From Branchiostoma belcheri (Eukaryota; Chordata; Leptocardii; Amphioxiformes; Branchiostomatidae): a stretch of 64,000 nucleotides of DNA. A program made the position numbers and the translations under genes. Under the pieces are notes generated by a model. The model did not search any database, was not told the origin of the DNA, and was given only the letters and a program-made list of their open reading frames with translations. The stretch covers positions 2,385,649 through 2,449,648 of the forward strand of contig NW_017804353.1 in the NCBI RefSeq assembly GCF_001625305.1. Direction: 5' to 3'. Positions 39,201 through 50,015 of this stretch are shown here, in pieces (position 1 is the first letter of the stretch; each line of letters opens with the position of its first letter).

Positions 39201-40491
39201 CTGCATGTCCGCTAAGAAAGGTAGGGGGGGCTTCTGTACTGTACTGTATGTAGTACTATTGTACTGTATAGTATAGTACTGTACCGTACTATTCCTCATC
39301 TCTATGGGGAGCTAGTCACTAGGCAGGGCCGGGTACAGTGCCAAGATGCAGGAGAAAGAGGCCTGCATGTCCGCCAAGAAAGGTAGGGGGGCTTCTGTAC
39401 TGTACTGTATATATATGTATGTAGTACCATCACTAACCTCATGGGGGAGCTTTCATGCACTAACTTTTGAGGCCACTTGGCTGTGATGGGTAATATGTTA
39501 CACCAATCTCATTACCTGGATGTCTACCCTTCATTGACATATATTTAATACATCTGTAGATTGCCCAATGAAATTTTGTAAATTGTTTTGACCACCTACA
39601 CAGGAAACACTAGCATGGCAGAGAAGGAAGTGTGCATGGCTGCCAAGAAAGGTGAAATATTCTACAAGTCACTGACCAGGAATTTCTTCTCTCTCCATGT
39701 TTAGTGGCTTCATGCATTTCTTGTCTGCAGCTCTGGTGGTCTTGTTAGGGTGTCGGACTTTCTGTTGCTTTCTAGCTTCTGTCTTGGCACACACATGAAA
39801 TAGCAGTTTCCTTATAATTCACCAGTTATTCAAGTCAAAGTATGTACTAATTTGTTATGCATCTGATGTCTCAAATAAAGGCTGGAGTATAGAAGAATGT
39901 AGCAAACTTAGAAACCATCATATTTGATTTTCTTTAAATGTTTTTATTCTCCCAGGTTCCCTGCTAGGTCACCATCCCTACACTGTACACAGGGCTGGGA
40001 AGAACAGGTGAGGATATACTTTACCAACTGTATTAAAAATGTTCATTTTGTTTCAAGTGTTATCTGGGTACTAGCATCTAGCAGGTGTGTCTTTGGTAAA
40101 TTTACGTTGCATGTATTGGTAGTTCTTTGTTGCCAAAGATAGTGGTTTCACCATTCCTTGTTTGATGGTTTTGACTAGTCCTGATGACTGTGACATGCAG
40201 CCACATCACATCAGCTTCTGTTTTTTAAGTCAAATACATGAGGTTCCAAAAATCCATTGGTTGATGAAAAAAGAACCTTCGTATTCAGTCTCTTGCCAAC
40301 CTGATAAAATTATTCACGAATTAAAGTAAAACTTTGCCCTCCCCTTCCCCAGTTCTCCTACCCGTTGGCGACCTGCCCTGGGGCTGACCTACTGGGCCAA
40401 GTCCTGCCGACACGACGAGGAACTACAGAAGAAGCATAAGGAGTACCAGCAGAAACTGGTGAAGGAGCTGGAGAACAAGGGCCGCATCTAG
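36242..40491 (+). CDS. Phytanoyl-CoA dioxygenase (PhyH) family protein
   Basis: Six exons (36242-36388, 37799-37972, 38470-38620, 39035-39220, 39956-40007, 40353-40491) join in frame into 282 residues; an optional in-frame exon (39604-39651) would add 16. It is an Fe(II)/2-oxoglutarate oxygenase fold: an N-terminal FFKETGYIKIPDFLSEDEL segment typical of PhyH proteins, iron ligands H147-x-D149 (PPHQDGKY) and H231 (YTVHRAGKN), and R241 or R243 as the probable 2-oxoglutarate anchor. It is not PHYHD1, a separate copy of which lies at 55919-61313; it looks closer to bacterial-style and uncharacterised animal PhyH proteins. Substrate unknown. The C-terminus is a charged helix (ELQKKHKEYQQKLVKELEN). 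An AATAAA at 41121-41126 could end the transcript. Two partial copies of the exon 4 tail lie in intron 4. Confidence 0.88.
36578..37356. mobile_element. Mutator-like foldback element with 9-bp target duplication
   Basis: In intron 1 of the PhyH gene. Left end is four to five tandem units of CAGGACGTTTCGCCCC (36585-36655); right end is the inverse (37286-37356). The outermost 21 bases match as inverted repeats (GGT..CA.G.CGTTTCGCCCC). GTGTTGACG flanks both sides (36569-36577 and 37357-37365), a 9-bp target duplication typical of Mutator-like elements. The interior holds a copy of the repeat family seen at 34820-35285 (here 36690-37120) and an AT-rich minisatellite. No transposase. Confidence 0.7.
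37150..37285. repeat. AT-rich minisatellite, TATAGCTTCACTATATATTC unit
   Basis: About four to five units of 27 bp (TATAGCTTCAC / TATATATTCAC), inside the Mutator-like element and just before its right inverted end. Confidence 0.85.
38006..38156. mobile_element. Small MITE with CAGACTAGTATC inverted ends
   Basis: The left end GCAGGAAACCAGACTAGTAT and the right end, inverted, GCAGAAACCCTAGGAGCCAG continuing ACTAGTATC, share most bases apart from an 8-base insertion. It is about 150 bp, in intron 2 of the PhyH gene, with no coding capacity and no clear target duplication. Confidence 0.6.
39337..39410 (+). repeat. Copy of PhyH-gene exon 4 tail and donor
   Basis: ATGCAGGAGAAAGAGGCCTG and the following codons with the GTAGGGGG donor repeat the end of exon 4 (39182-39245), including the adjacent CTGTACTGTACTGTAT run. 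No acceptor gives the right frame, so it is probably a silent copy. Confidence 0.85.
39604..39651 (+). CDS. Possible 16-codon cassette exon of the PhyH gene
   Basis: A third, more diverged version of the exon 4 end (EKEVCMAAKK versus EKEACMSAKK). It has a CAG acceptor in front and a GTGAAA donor behind. It is 48 nt long and phase 1 at both edges, so it could be included without breaking frame, repeating the EKE.CM.AKK segment. The donor is weak, and its use is unproven. Confidence 0.4.
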
Positions 40492-41777
40492 GGGCAAAGG
40501 TCAAGGGTCGCGTCAGGTCATAGGGAATCTGAGGTCAAGTTGTCAGTGTTATAACAGTCTGTCAAGTTGGGAAAGCTGTAACGAATGTTCTCATTTTGTT
40601 CATTATAATCAGTGCAAGGATGTCAATTTTTCACCAGCTTTAGTACTTTTCTGTTGAACAGAATTACACAAAATGTTAATCTTTAGCTTGTTTCTCCTAT
40701 TGTGGGTGGTTTTTGGTGGAAAGTAGACCTTGATTTGAAGCACAAGTAGATATTAAGTAACTATGTGTATGGAAATGTTTAGAATAGCCCTATCAATTGT
40801 ATAATGGAGCTGTATTCTGCCCTGGTGGAGGTTTTGACCCTCTGACTGCTTTTGTATTGCACTACTATGTACTGCAGGTGCATAATGCTTTTTCTTGCCA
40901 CATTTGCATGGTACAATCACACCTTGTATTTGCCATTCAACTATTAGATATTTGCAATGTCTAAAACAGGCAAAAAATATGCCGAAGCTTAAAGCTCTGC
41001 TTGTAGAGTAGTTGCTGGTAGCATGAAGTGCCTTATAATTAAGGTGATGTGGTGATGATGAAATTGTATAAGTTACAACAATGTACAGAGGAATGTTTTA
41101 AGAATTTAGTGCTGAGCACAAATAAATCTTGAACCTATCAAACTTCTCCACTTGAAATTGAACACTTTTGAGAACTCCTTGTCATTGTACACAAAATTCC
41201 CTTTATTTTCACATCAGAACAACACACACAAATACATGTATATAGACACTCAATGAAATTGAAGATCAGTGTTAAGCAAAGATGAAACCTCCTCTGCTTC
41301 CTTTTCTCCTTGGATTCTTCTTTTCTTCCTTCCTTCCTTCCTTCCTTTTGCTCTCCCTATCCTCAAATTCTAGTCTTTAAGAGATAAATTGTAACAGTAA
41401 CAGTCCAGTCTTTACAAAAAACGTAATATGCCTCAGTACTCCTTCCTCTACTGACATGTTATATCCTCAGTATATAGAGTTAAATGGTTCACATCATTGC
41501 ACCACATGATATCTGGTCTAGCCTGATATCCTAAGCCATGTATGCACAACAACAACAGATCATGCACATTAAGTGCATCTTTAAGGGGAAAAATTCTATT
41601 AACCAGTGACCGGATCATCCCGAGTTCCAGTTCTATCTAAGTTTGCCCAGATGAATATGTACACTGTCTTTCAATAACACTGCGCACTGCGGAAGAGCCC
41701 CAAAGTCGTTGATATCTGTGTAGTCTCCGGTTCAGCAGTAAACAGCGCCCCTCTGTCTTGACAGCTACATGGGCCGG
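40492..41777. other. Convergent 3' interval
   Basis: 3' UTR of the PhyH gene to about 41126 (AATAAA), then the probable 3' UTR of the unknown minus-strand gene (minus AATAAA, TTTATT at 41212-41217). A short CTTCC microsatellite is at 41325-41346. No gene is supported. Confidence 0.6.
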
Positions 41778-44700
41778 TTAAAGGCTGTCCGATCCCGACC
41801 GTCTCTCTGCAAAACAAGACAAACAAACAACTGAGTTGTTGCTATACTTTTGAGTGATCTAAAGGAAAAATTATTTGAATGTTCTTCGGGCTATTAATCC
41901 GATCGAGGATATAGTGGCAGCCATGCGTATCCAGAGCCGTGCCTGGCATGGTGCAAATCTACGTTCTTGGATACGCGTAGACTATCCAGAACTGTGTCTG
42001 ATCCTATTAAACCCATTCGGACATGGAAGTCTAGATAGCCGCTGTTACGTTCTAAATAATCCACGATATTCCGAACCATGCCTCACTCAGGGGCAAATCT
42101 GTGTTCTACTACTCGAAAACTATCCATGCCTGATCGTAACCTTAACTCCGATTCTGGTACAGATATTGAGCTAGACATGCACGGTTCTGGATAAGATACT
42201 TACTCGCTCTCTTGATCTTGTCGGCGAAGCTGAAGTTCTTCCAGAAGCCCCTGGGACTGGTGTTTCCCGTGATGCTTTGCCCGGTGAGAGGAGAGCTGAC
42301 GGCTCGGCCCGGCTCGTACTCATGGAACTCATCATCATCACCATCATCGAGGGGGACACCCTGGAAACATGGACAATATAAGTATGAATGGGTACGCTCT
42401 AGGACTGGGAAATTGGCTACATACTAGTAACCGTCATTGGGTATGCAATGGAAAATAACAACATTATCATCAATCGATAAGCCTTGAAAAAATGGAGAAT
42501 GTCATCATTGAAAATTTTGAACAATAAGCCACTTCGGAATTGATCAAGACTAGACATATGGATAAGAGACGATGCAGTAAGTTTGAAATGTACTGTTTAT
42601 TGAGTGTTATATAATTTTGTACTTTTCAATATGTGCTTATGGGCCCCTGACCTCCCCTTTGAACACTTAAAAAGCGGTCCCGGCCCAGTGTAACTTAAAG
42701 GTCGAAAGAAATTAACGCCCTAGTACGCCCTAGAAAAAAAAGCATGGCCATAGGCGTTTATGCCCTAGAAAAATTAACGAAGTCATTAACAAAGTTCACA
42801 CTGGAAACGCAACAATGTTACTATCAAAAACGCTTTTCAAAGAGGAAGAAACAGTGTTGAAATTAGTGAATTGAGTAACCTCATTTGGCTCAGGACAGAC
42901 TGTCAAATACAACTTGGATTCGGAGAGCGTCGTCGTTTCGTTGCACCATTTTGTTTCAAAATCCTTTCATTTGTTTTCTTGTGGCTAAGCTGTCTGATAC
43001 AGAAATGTTATCAGGGCGAAATCGCTCTTTAATACACTTGCTTCTTACATTGTCAGAAGCGCAAAGTGGACCTTTGGGGCATATTTGACCCGTTCATTAC
43101 TTATTAAGAGTACTAATGGTCTCAGAAAGCAATTTAACAGTCTTAAGCAGACGTTATGTCATTGTCCCAAACCAGCCATGTAAAAAATGAGGTCGCTCCA
43201 AGTAGGCCAGACTGTATTATATTTCCCACCGGAAAAATTAACATTTACGTCACAACGGACCCAACTTTGATGACAAGGCTAGAAATCTACATACATAATT
43301 ACAGCTTCTTTTGTCGTGCACTGGCGCTGTCCTGAGGGCATAGGTCAATTCAAAATTTTCTTTTGTCTAACCTGTCAGAGGAAACAAAGCGGTTGTTTTT
43401 CTGCTAGTCACACGTTTGAGCCACCTGTCTCTTCAGACTTCCGTTCCTGACCAGTAGGACGGTTGAGGTTGATCCTGGGTTCCAGACCCATAGCACACTG
43501 GACACAACATATCTCACTTTGTGTTCAGTGTGCTATGGGTCTGGAACGCAGGCTACCATCAGACTAGCAACGGGGATTCAAAAACTGTTGTTACGTTTAG
43601 CCAAAGAGGTTCCAGGGAACCTCCTTGGTTTAGCCAAATACATTCAGTTGCTTGGGAGGAAAATGAAACCGTTGCGGTGGACCTGGCCAGTCAGACTCTA
43701 TTTTTTCCGAATTCGCGAATACTGCCACCCTTGCCCCTTCCCAGTCATACTAAAAAATCCAAGGTCTGGTGGGGGCTATTGGTTATCAGAGATATGACAT
43801 CGTTTTCCGTTGCATTTGCAAATCTTGAAGACCAATGAAACAATGTTGTTCACCTAGCTTTAACTTTTATTGTGGCAGACCGAATTTAGATTTCCGTCAC
43901 AGTATGAAGTCAGTCGTAACTGCGTTTGTTCAACGCTTGTTTCCGTACGGACCAGAGGATCATTATTGAAATTTGCTCGTAAAACCGTCACACAGAAAGG
44001 CACTTAACCCCCATATCAATAAATAACGTTTACAGTGTACCCCGGCGGAGGTCTGGACATGTGCTGCCCCTGGCGCAATAAACCCGTAAATAACTTGCCT
44101 TGTTAGAAGGCTGGACAAATATTTTTGCCCCGAATTCTTATCTGAAAACACACAGCAGGAGAAAGTTGGGGACTTGAAGGGAAAAAACATGTTACATATT
44201 TTAAAAAAAAAGTTTAGATCAGTTTTGCGGGCTCCAAAAGACTTTGTCAATTGATTGAATGAAGACCACTGTCTTATTGTACATACATGTACATGCCCAT
44301 TTGGTTAAGTACAGATCAAGCTAGCACTAGCACTATAGTCTATTAAGTAATGAGGTGATGGGTTGAATTTGGTGGTTGAATTATGTGTCTGTTGATAATT
44401 ATGCACTCAAGACGTTTTTGTTATGTACCGGCTACTAATTTGGCTTATTCAGGTGTAAATTGTGCCACCTGTTAGTCTATTCCCCTTGAGTATTGGAAAG
44501 AAAGACCATTGCGTTTTTTTTACATCTCCGACACTATATATTACAAGGCAGACATGCCAATCGTTTTATAAAAAAGGATGGATACCCAAAATGAAGTGCT
44601 TTCGAAAGATGGCAGTTTTCAAATCAAGCATGTTTTTGAAATTAAAAGAGAAATTGAAGGTGCTTTCTGCCAGGGATTGCCAGCAACTAAAGAGCAGTGA

Positions 44701-45036
44701 ACCTCTGTCGAATTTTCCACACAATGAGAGGATCCGGACTGCTTTGTACTTATACTTTTATACCGTCTATTGTCTATGATCGGGATTAGAAAAGGAAAGA
44801 TCTTACAATTTCTAGATCGTTGCAAAGTCTAAAAACACTCCGTCTTGCTTGTTGGAGTAGAAGAACTTATTCTTTATGAACCAACCAGCACAAGAGCACA
44901 GTGGATCAAAAACGAAACAAACAAATCACAAGCTTAAGCTTACCTGTCCGACCGCCTCGTACTTGTGGTACGTAGGGAAGTTTTCTCTCAGCGACTTCAT
45001 CAGGACGGAGGCGTTTTTGCTCACAGGAGAAGACAT
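41778..45036 (-). CDS. Unrecognised 92-residue protein
   Basis: Three exons (45036-44944, 42360-42204, 41806-41778) join in frame into 92 residues: start MSSPVSKNASVLMKSLRENF, an acidic middle (LDDGDDDEFHEYEPG), then SPRGFWKNFSFADKIKRA and a basic serine-containing end RRSGSDSL. No signal peptide or membrane segment. I do not recognise the family. The clean splice sites, phases that close, and the change from acidic to basic with an aromatic patch (FWKNFSF) support a real short, probably intracellular protein. The last coding exon has only 29 nt of coding sequence, so its boundary is the least certain part. A large foldback lies about 280 bases upstream of its start. Confidence 0.65.
41925..42185. 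repeat. Dispersed TATCCAGAACC-type repeat
   Basis: Intron 2 of the 92-residue gene contains many direct and inverted copies of TATCCAGAACCGTGCCTG, GGATACGCGTAGACTATCCA and ACCCATTCGGACATGG motifs. It is the same family as 7465-7630 and 45680-45830. Confidence 0.6.
43474..43552. repeat. Near-perfect hairpin, ~34-bp arms
   Basis: CCTGGGTTCCAGACCCATAG followed by CACACTGGACACAA (43474-43507) is inverted at 43519-43552 with two mismatches and an 11-base loop. It lies in the first intron of the 92-residue gene. It could be a tiny foldback element. Confidence 0.8.
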
Positions 45037-45314
45037 GGCTGCTACAAGAGAACTTTAAGTAGCTAGCAGCAGATTCTTAAAGAGACGTTGTTCACAGGTC
45101 TAAGATCTGGCTGCAACTCTTGCACACTGGGGTTCGACGAAAAGCACCTAGTACCTGTCTATCTGCCTGCAGCTGAGCGGCTGTTTTGTTCTGCCGGTTA
45201 TGTAAATGTTTGTCCCTTAGCCCCGGGCGCCCTGGTTGGTGTGACGGGTCCCGTGGTCATGCATGCGGCACGTGGTCGGGCTCTCGTGGGCGCACATGTG
45301 CCACAGGTCCGTAG

Positions 45315-45492
45315 CCTCTACCAGGCTTCGGGAGGCGGTTGGAAAGAGTAGAAATCGACCAAATAGAGAGATAGCATGCCGGGGGAGTTGGGAGAGAACG
45401 GTTTGCCGCTCCCGAGTCCTCTGACATGCTATATCTCTATTTGGCCGATTTCTACTCTTTCCAGCCGCCTCCCGACGGAAGCCTGGTAGAGG
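45315..45492. mobile_element. Foldback element with ~65-bp arms
   Basis: The arms 45315-45378 and 45425-45492 are inverted copies (one short insertion and a few mismatches) around a 46-base loop rich in GGGAG/CTCCC. They begin CCTCTACCAGGCTTC and end GATAGCATG. No coding capacity. Confidence 0.8.
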
Positions 45493-45589
45493 CTAACAGG
45501 TTTTTGTGTACCGTCAGTCGGTCTTAATCTCCATACCAAGCAGATCTATTGGTGGCTGCAAGGACAGAATCGGCCAAGCTGAATTTCGC

Positions 45590-45830
45590 TACCGAAGTGT
45601 CTGGCCAATAATGGATACAGCCTGACCATTTCCATTCTGTTTTTGCAGCTACCAAAAGATGACTGCTTGGAGATAGGTTGGTATGTCTATTGTATCCAGA
45701 ACAGTGCCAATCCAAGGAGGTTGTATGACGCTTCTTGGCCAATCTAATCGTATGCCTGAATGGGTTAGGATCAGGTATTGTGCTGGATAGTCTCCGCGTG
45801 CCCCAGGCACGGTTCTGGATACGCGTGTGA
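45590..45830. repeat. Mixed dispersed repeats
   Basis: Contains CTGGCCAATAATGGATAC and GACTGCTTGGAGATAG (family also at 30490-30620), followed by TATCCAGAACAGTGCC and GGCACGGTTCTGGATACGCG (family at 41925-42185). Confidence 0.5.
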
Positions 45831-47018
45831 ACCTTCGAAAATCGTTCCTGAGCATTTTTTGGAGATGAAGCAATGTTCCTGATGTAACAGGCGTCTCGCG
45901 TGGTCGCTCATGTGCCGCCCGTCTGTTTGTGCTACTTAAGACTTCCTCCGACCGCCTGCGGCAGTCAAGTATAGGCTAAAAAACATGCACTGTCCTCTTT
46001 CAATCAAGCAAAGGATTAACATAATGACATAGCATGTTAGCATTACCTTTCAATCTTTATGTGTCTGAGATGAATGCCACCATATAGTGCGGGCATATGA
46101 AGAGAAATAATTTTTTCTGCGATATTTAAAAGTTTGCTGTATTTTTTCTTTTGAAATTTGGAAAATGACACTCTATTATCTTGAAGTTCGAAATGATCAG
46201 TACGATAAATAAGTTCTTTGGTGTAAGTTATGTTTGGGGAACAAGTGGCTCGGAATAGCAGTTTTGCATCAGTTGCAACAAGTAACTCCATGGTTTAAAC
46301 AAACAAGACAGGCAAAGGCAAAAAATGTAAGAAATCCAAAAAGTTATCCAAACCGCAGTGATGCGAGGAGTGGTAAACAGTTATGAGATACTACATTCCT
46401 TACTGTTTGTGCTTATTTGTGAAATGTACACATAAGGCATGTTATCAGTTGGCTGTAACCAGGCCAGGGTCTGACTGCCCCAGAGTAACCCCATGACCGT
46501 GAGTAACCTGCCCTTACTATTTGACCATCAGTACCCTGTCATATCAGTGATTGCTTAGCTCCATCTATTGATATATTAATCATAGTAATAGTTAATACAC
46601 ACCAATGTGGAGTTACTGAATGTAAAAGATGTTTATTTACATCATCAACAACAGGGATGTCACATGTAAAAGCTGGAACATAGACAAACACAGTAAATAA
46701 ACGTATGGTACTATGGAATAGTTCTATTAGTTTATAGCTACATCCCTGGTGTTTTTCAAATGAGTTACAGTAGTGACGTCATGACCACAAATATTTTGAA
46801 AAAGAAACATTAGCAGAAATTAAAATTTAAAGCCTGTCCTACACCTTGTCAAAGCCTGGAATCCATTCCTACAAACCATTGGCACTGTACGGTGATCACT
46901 ACAAGAAGTACCAAAAGCTCGTAGGGATGGCTACCAGGCTATCCTTGCCCTAGAAGGCTGTATCTGATTCTCTTTTACTTGTTATTTTACTGAACCCATT
47001 ATATATTACAGCCCATAA

Positions 47019-47250
47019 TTTGTACAGTTTTGATGACATCACCACCCAAGACTATGGAATTGGGGAAATCATCTGCATCGCCTCAGCCACTCTTGATGAT
47101 GTCTTCCTTGAATTTTGTACAGTTTTGATGACATCACCACATAACTCATGATGTCATCCCGTGCCCCTTCCCTGCCCTAAGCAGCTCTTGATGATGTCAC
47201 ATTTGAATTTTGTACAGTTTTGCTGACATCACCACAGCCCCGATGATGTC
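47019..47250. repeat. Three ~95-bp tandem repeats overlapping the RBM18 stop
   Basis: TTGTACAGTTTTGATGACAT followed by CACCAC occurs at about 47020, 47115 and 47210, each followed by a diverged GATGATGTCAT block. The third unit runs to the RBM18 stop codon, so the last codons and the 3' UTR start may belong to the repeated unit. Confidence 0.8.
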
Positions 47251-50015
47251 ATCTCCTGCGCCCGCGGTTCCCCCTGCTGTAGGGCTGGTGCCTCGGGCGT
47301 TTCCGGTCCTGAGGGCGGGGCTGGGACGGTCCAGCTCGGGAAGAGGAGGAGGAGGAGGGGAGGTCATCCTTCTGTTCCTCCATCATCCTCAGCTTGGCCT
47401 CGATGGCCTGGATCTTAACCTGTTTACTGGGGAGAGAGAGTGAACGAATGAGTGAAGGAGTGGACGATCAAACACAAAATGAAAGTGATTAATAAATGGT
47501 ACTTGATAATTTGAATGAAAGAATGAATGGATAAAAAACAGTCACTCAATGACAAGATGAGTAAATGAATGAAGGAAATACAAGCATTCTTGCTACCACC
47601 TGTATGACAGCTATTCTTTACTAGTACATTGCACATTGGTATCAACAGTTTGATGTTGTTCTGAATAAAGTTGAGATTAAAAACTGCCAGTCAGTCAGTC
47701 TTACCTTATGTTTGACTCCTTGCTGTCCTCTCTTGTACTTTGTAATGTGTTCTTACTTGAACTCTGCCAGGACAGAGGCTGAAAACAACAGCTTTGGTTA
47801 CAGATAATAACACAGTGGCAAACTAGTAGTAAAATCTTTCTCGGCAAAGAAAAAGTACACTTTCTTTTCCTTCAAGGAAACTCGTATGTACATGCTTATT
47901 GCTAGCACCCTTTCAGAAGAAGGGGAAAGTGTGTTATGCCAAAGGGAAGTTATACTGGCTATACAGAAAGCTGCTAAAACATAAATAGTCATCACAGTGA
48001 CTACTTTCCTTTACCAAAAGGTAAAAGATAAAGAAACTGACTGACCCGTGGTGAATGTGCCCATCTGACCACCAGTTTTTTGGACAGGGCCATCTTCCCA
48101 TTCATGGCCTGGATGCATTTCTCTGCTTCCTGGAGAAAAAAATAATAATAAAATCACGAACATTTCCTCTTAGCTACTGAGATACTTGAGAACCTGAAGA
48201 GCTGTTGCAAATCAGGATTTCACCATTGACTGACAGAGGACATAGTCTGTGAAGTTGCCAAAATGTTCAACATAAGGAGTAAGGCCGATGGTTTATCACT
48301 AGAAAGTTTCAGAGGGTTTAACTTGTAAAGTCTGCAAGCTATTAGTACATCATTATTAGCTGTCAGACCTCCACAGTGTCAAACCCCCAGAGGCAAAACA
48401 ACACCCCATCATGGAACATGCAGGGGGAACCATGAACCTGACCCTACAGCTGACCTCTATTAACCTCTGACCTGTACTGTGGTTCTGTTTACAGTAGAGG
48501 GGGGCTAACATTATTGGCAATCAGACCAGCCAAATCATCAGGTTCTGCACTGTGTGGTTCTGATTAAGCTCAGGACAAGCTGGCCCAATCATTGCATCTG
48601 TGCAAAGAACAAATTACATATAGCTTCAATTTCAGACAGAAAATTTACTAGTAGTTTGTTTGGTGATTAGTTAGGATTCTAAGGAGGCCTTTGGGGGGGG
48701 GCAGATGTATGAAAATTGTGATGCAATAATATTGTTAAAACAATTCTTTGTGATTATTTTAGATCTAGGGAAGAAAGCAAATTCTCATTGCTCAACTTGA
48801 GTGAGTGAGTGAGTGAGTGAGTGAGTGAGTGAGAGTGAGTGAGTGAGTGAGTGAGTGAGTGAGTGAGTGAGTGAGTGAGTGAGTGAGTGAGTGAGTGAGT
48901 GAGTGAGGGCATGTCTGGATGGACAAGCATACATCTCTGTTACTCACCTCCCTAGTCTGGTAGCTAACAAAGCAGTACCCCCAGGGCTATTGTTAGTGAG
49001 TGAGTGAATGTGTGAGTGTCTGGATGGTGTACACCTCACCTCTCTAGTCTGGTAGCTAACGAAGCAGTACCCCCTGGGCTGCCCCTCCTGAGGCCCAGAC
49101 TTGTGGAACAGAAAGTCCAGCTGCCTCACTGTGCCGTACTTCTTCACTAGCTTCAGAAGGTGGAACCTGGGAAAAATGTAACAAACAAATTTTTAAATCT
49201 TCCAATGCTATTAGACAATGATTTGAATAGAGAGTAAAAAAACATTTACACCTTTTAAAGATGCGCCCTACGTGACAGGGCCACCTGCATTGACCCAAAC
49301 TTTTTTTTACACTATGTGAAACCCAGCACCTAGAGACCACGTCTGGCGAGATACTAGTAATAGCAAGGACAACAACAACCCCACTATCACTCAGTCAGTC
49401 AGCAGTGTGTCGAGTTTGCCTATCCACAGCCTGTTCTGGCTCTCTGTCTCTCTCTTCCTCTCTCTCACTCTCCATCCCTCCCTCCCACTCTCCCCTGTTG
49501 TATTATTTCTAGTAATACATGTACTAGGTACTAGTACAAATTTGTATAAGTTATAACTCACTCAGTGAGCCGTGTGTCCAGGTTGCCTATCCACAGCCTG
49601 TTGCCATCCTGGTCTGGTGCATCAGACAGCAGAGAGGCATTCTCTAATGGGAGCGGCTCGGTTGTCTTCTCTGCAAGCTTCGCTGCCTATAAATTTTATG
49701 TAGGGATGACAGAGCAAGTTAGCCTCTCCAGAAAATTATACTCCCCTGGCAATATAATCTTGACCAGCTGCTTCTGAAGCCTGGTACAGAGAGTGAAAGA
49801 TGTTCCAAACCGATAAAACATTGTCTTTAATTCCTTTTCTAATTTTTTGTCCTCTACTACGTCTGGGCAGCTCGATTAACACCATGAGATTAATGACTAT
49901 CGAAAAATTCTAGCTATTTCGACAGGTACACAAAACGCCCCCCTCCCCACCCTTCTCACACATACAAAACCCCGGATATAACGAAATTTCTACTTACCTG
50001 AAACTCGAACGCCAT
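47249..50015 (-). CDS. RBM18: RBM18, RNA-recognition-motif protein
   Basis: Six exons (50015-49998, 49686-49562, 49166-49040, 48129-48046, 47778-47705, 47426-47249) join in frame into 201 residues; human RBM18 has 190. Residues about 36-110 form one RRM with RNP2 LWIGNL (37-42) and RNP1 RGYCFVSY (79-86), then the conserved [16 protein letters not shown] segment (here [17 protein letters not shown]). The C-terminal [11 protein letters not shown] helix and a basic RGRRR end are also shared. The first exon codes for only six residues (MAFEFQ). The exon 4 donor is GTCAGT, weaker than usual. MRRF starts on the opposite strand a few hundred bases away. Partial copies of exons 2 and 3 lie in the introns. 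Confidence 0.94.
48797..48906. repeat. (GTGA)n microsatellite
   Basis: About 110 bases of GTGA units with one break, in RBM18 intron 3. The neighbouring exon 3 duplicate (48941-48987) is bordered by shorter GTGA runs, suggesting slippage helped create it. Confidence 0.97.
48941..48987 (-). repeat. Partial copy of RBM18 exon 3 end and donor
   Basis: CTCACCTCCCTAGTCTGGTA and the following bases repeat the end of exon 3 (49035-49081), including the donor, at a spacing of about 93 bp. No acceptor is present. Confidence 0.85.
49386..49435 (-). repeat. Partial copy of RBM18 exon 2 end and donor
   Basis: About 50 bases match the end of exon 2 (49556-49607; shared GTTTGCCTATCCACAGCCTG, donor region degraded), lying in intron 2 roughly 170 bp downstream of the exon. 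Confidence 0.75.

Larger units (their letters stand above)
45037..47248. other. Region between the 92-residue gene and RBM18
   Basis: Upstream DNA of the 92-residue gene with the foldback at 45315-45492 and dispersed repeats at 45590-45830, then AT-rich sequence, then the probable RBM18 3' UTR (minus AATAAA as TTTATT at 46632-46637) with the ~95-bp tandem repeat at 47019-47250. No further gene is supported. Confidence 0.6.

Noticed and set aside
39337-39410. Second exon 4-tail copy of the PhyH gene as a coding exon
   Set aside because: No acceptor gives the correct frame; reading from the nearest AG yields an unrelated arginine-rich peptide.
47210-47443. Plus-strand 77-codon frame at the RBM18 end
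   Set aside because: It is the complement of the last RBM18 exon.
49998-49998. RBM18 starting at a downstream methionine instead of the six-residue first exon
   Set aside because: There is no in-frame Met early in exon 2, and the first exon has a clean GTAAGT donor and correct phase.
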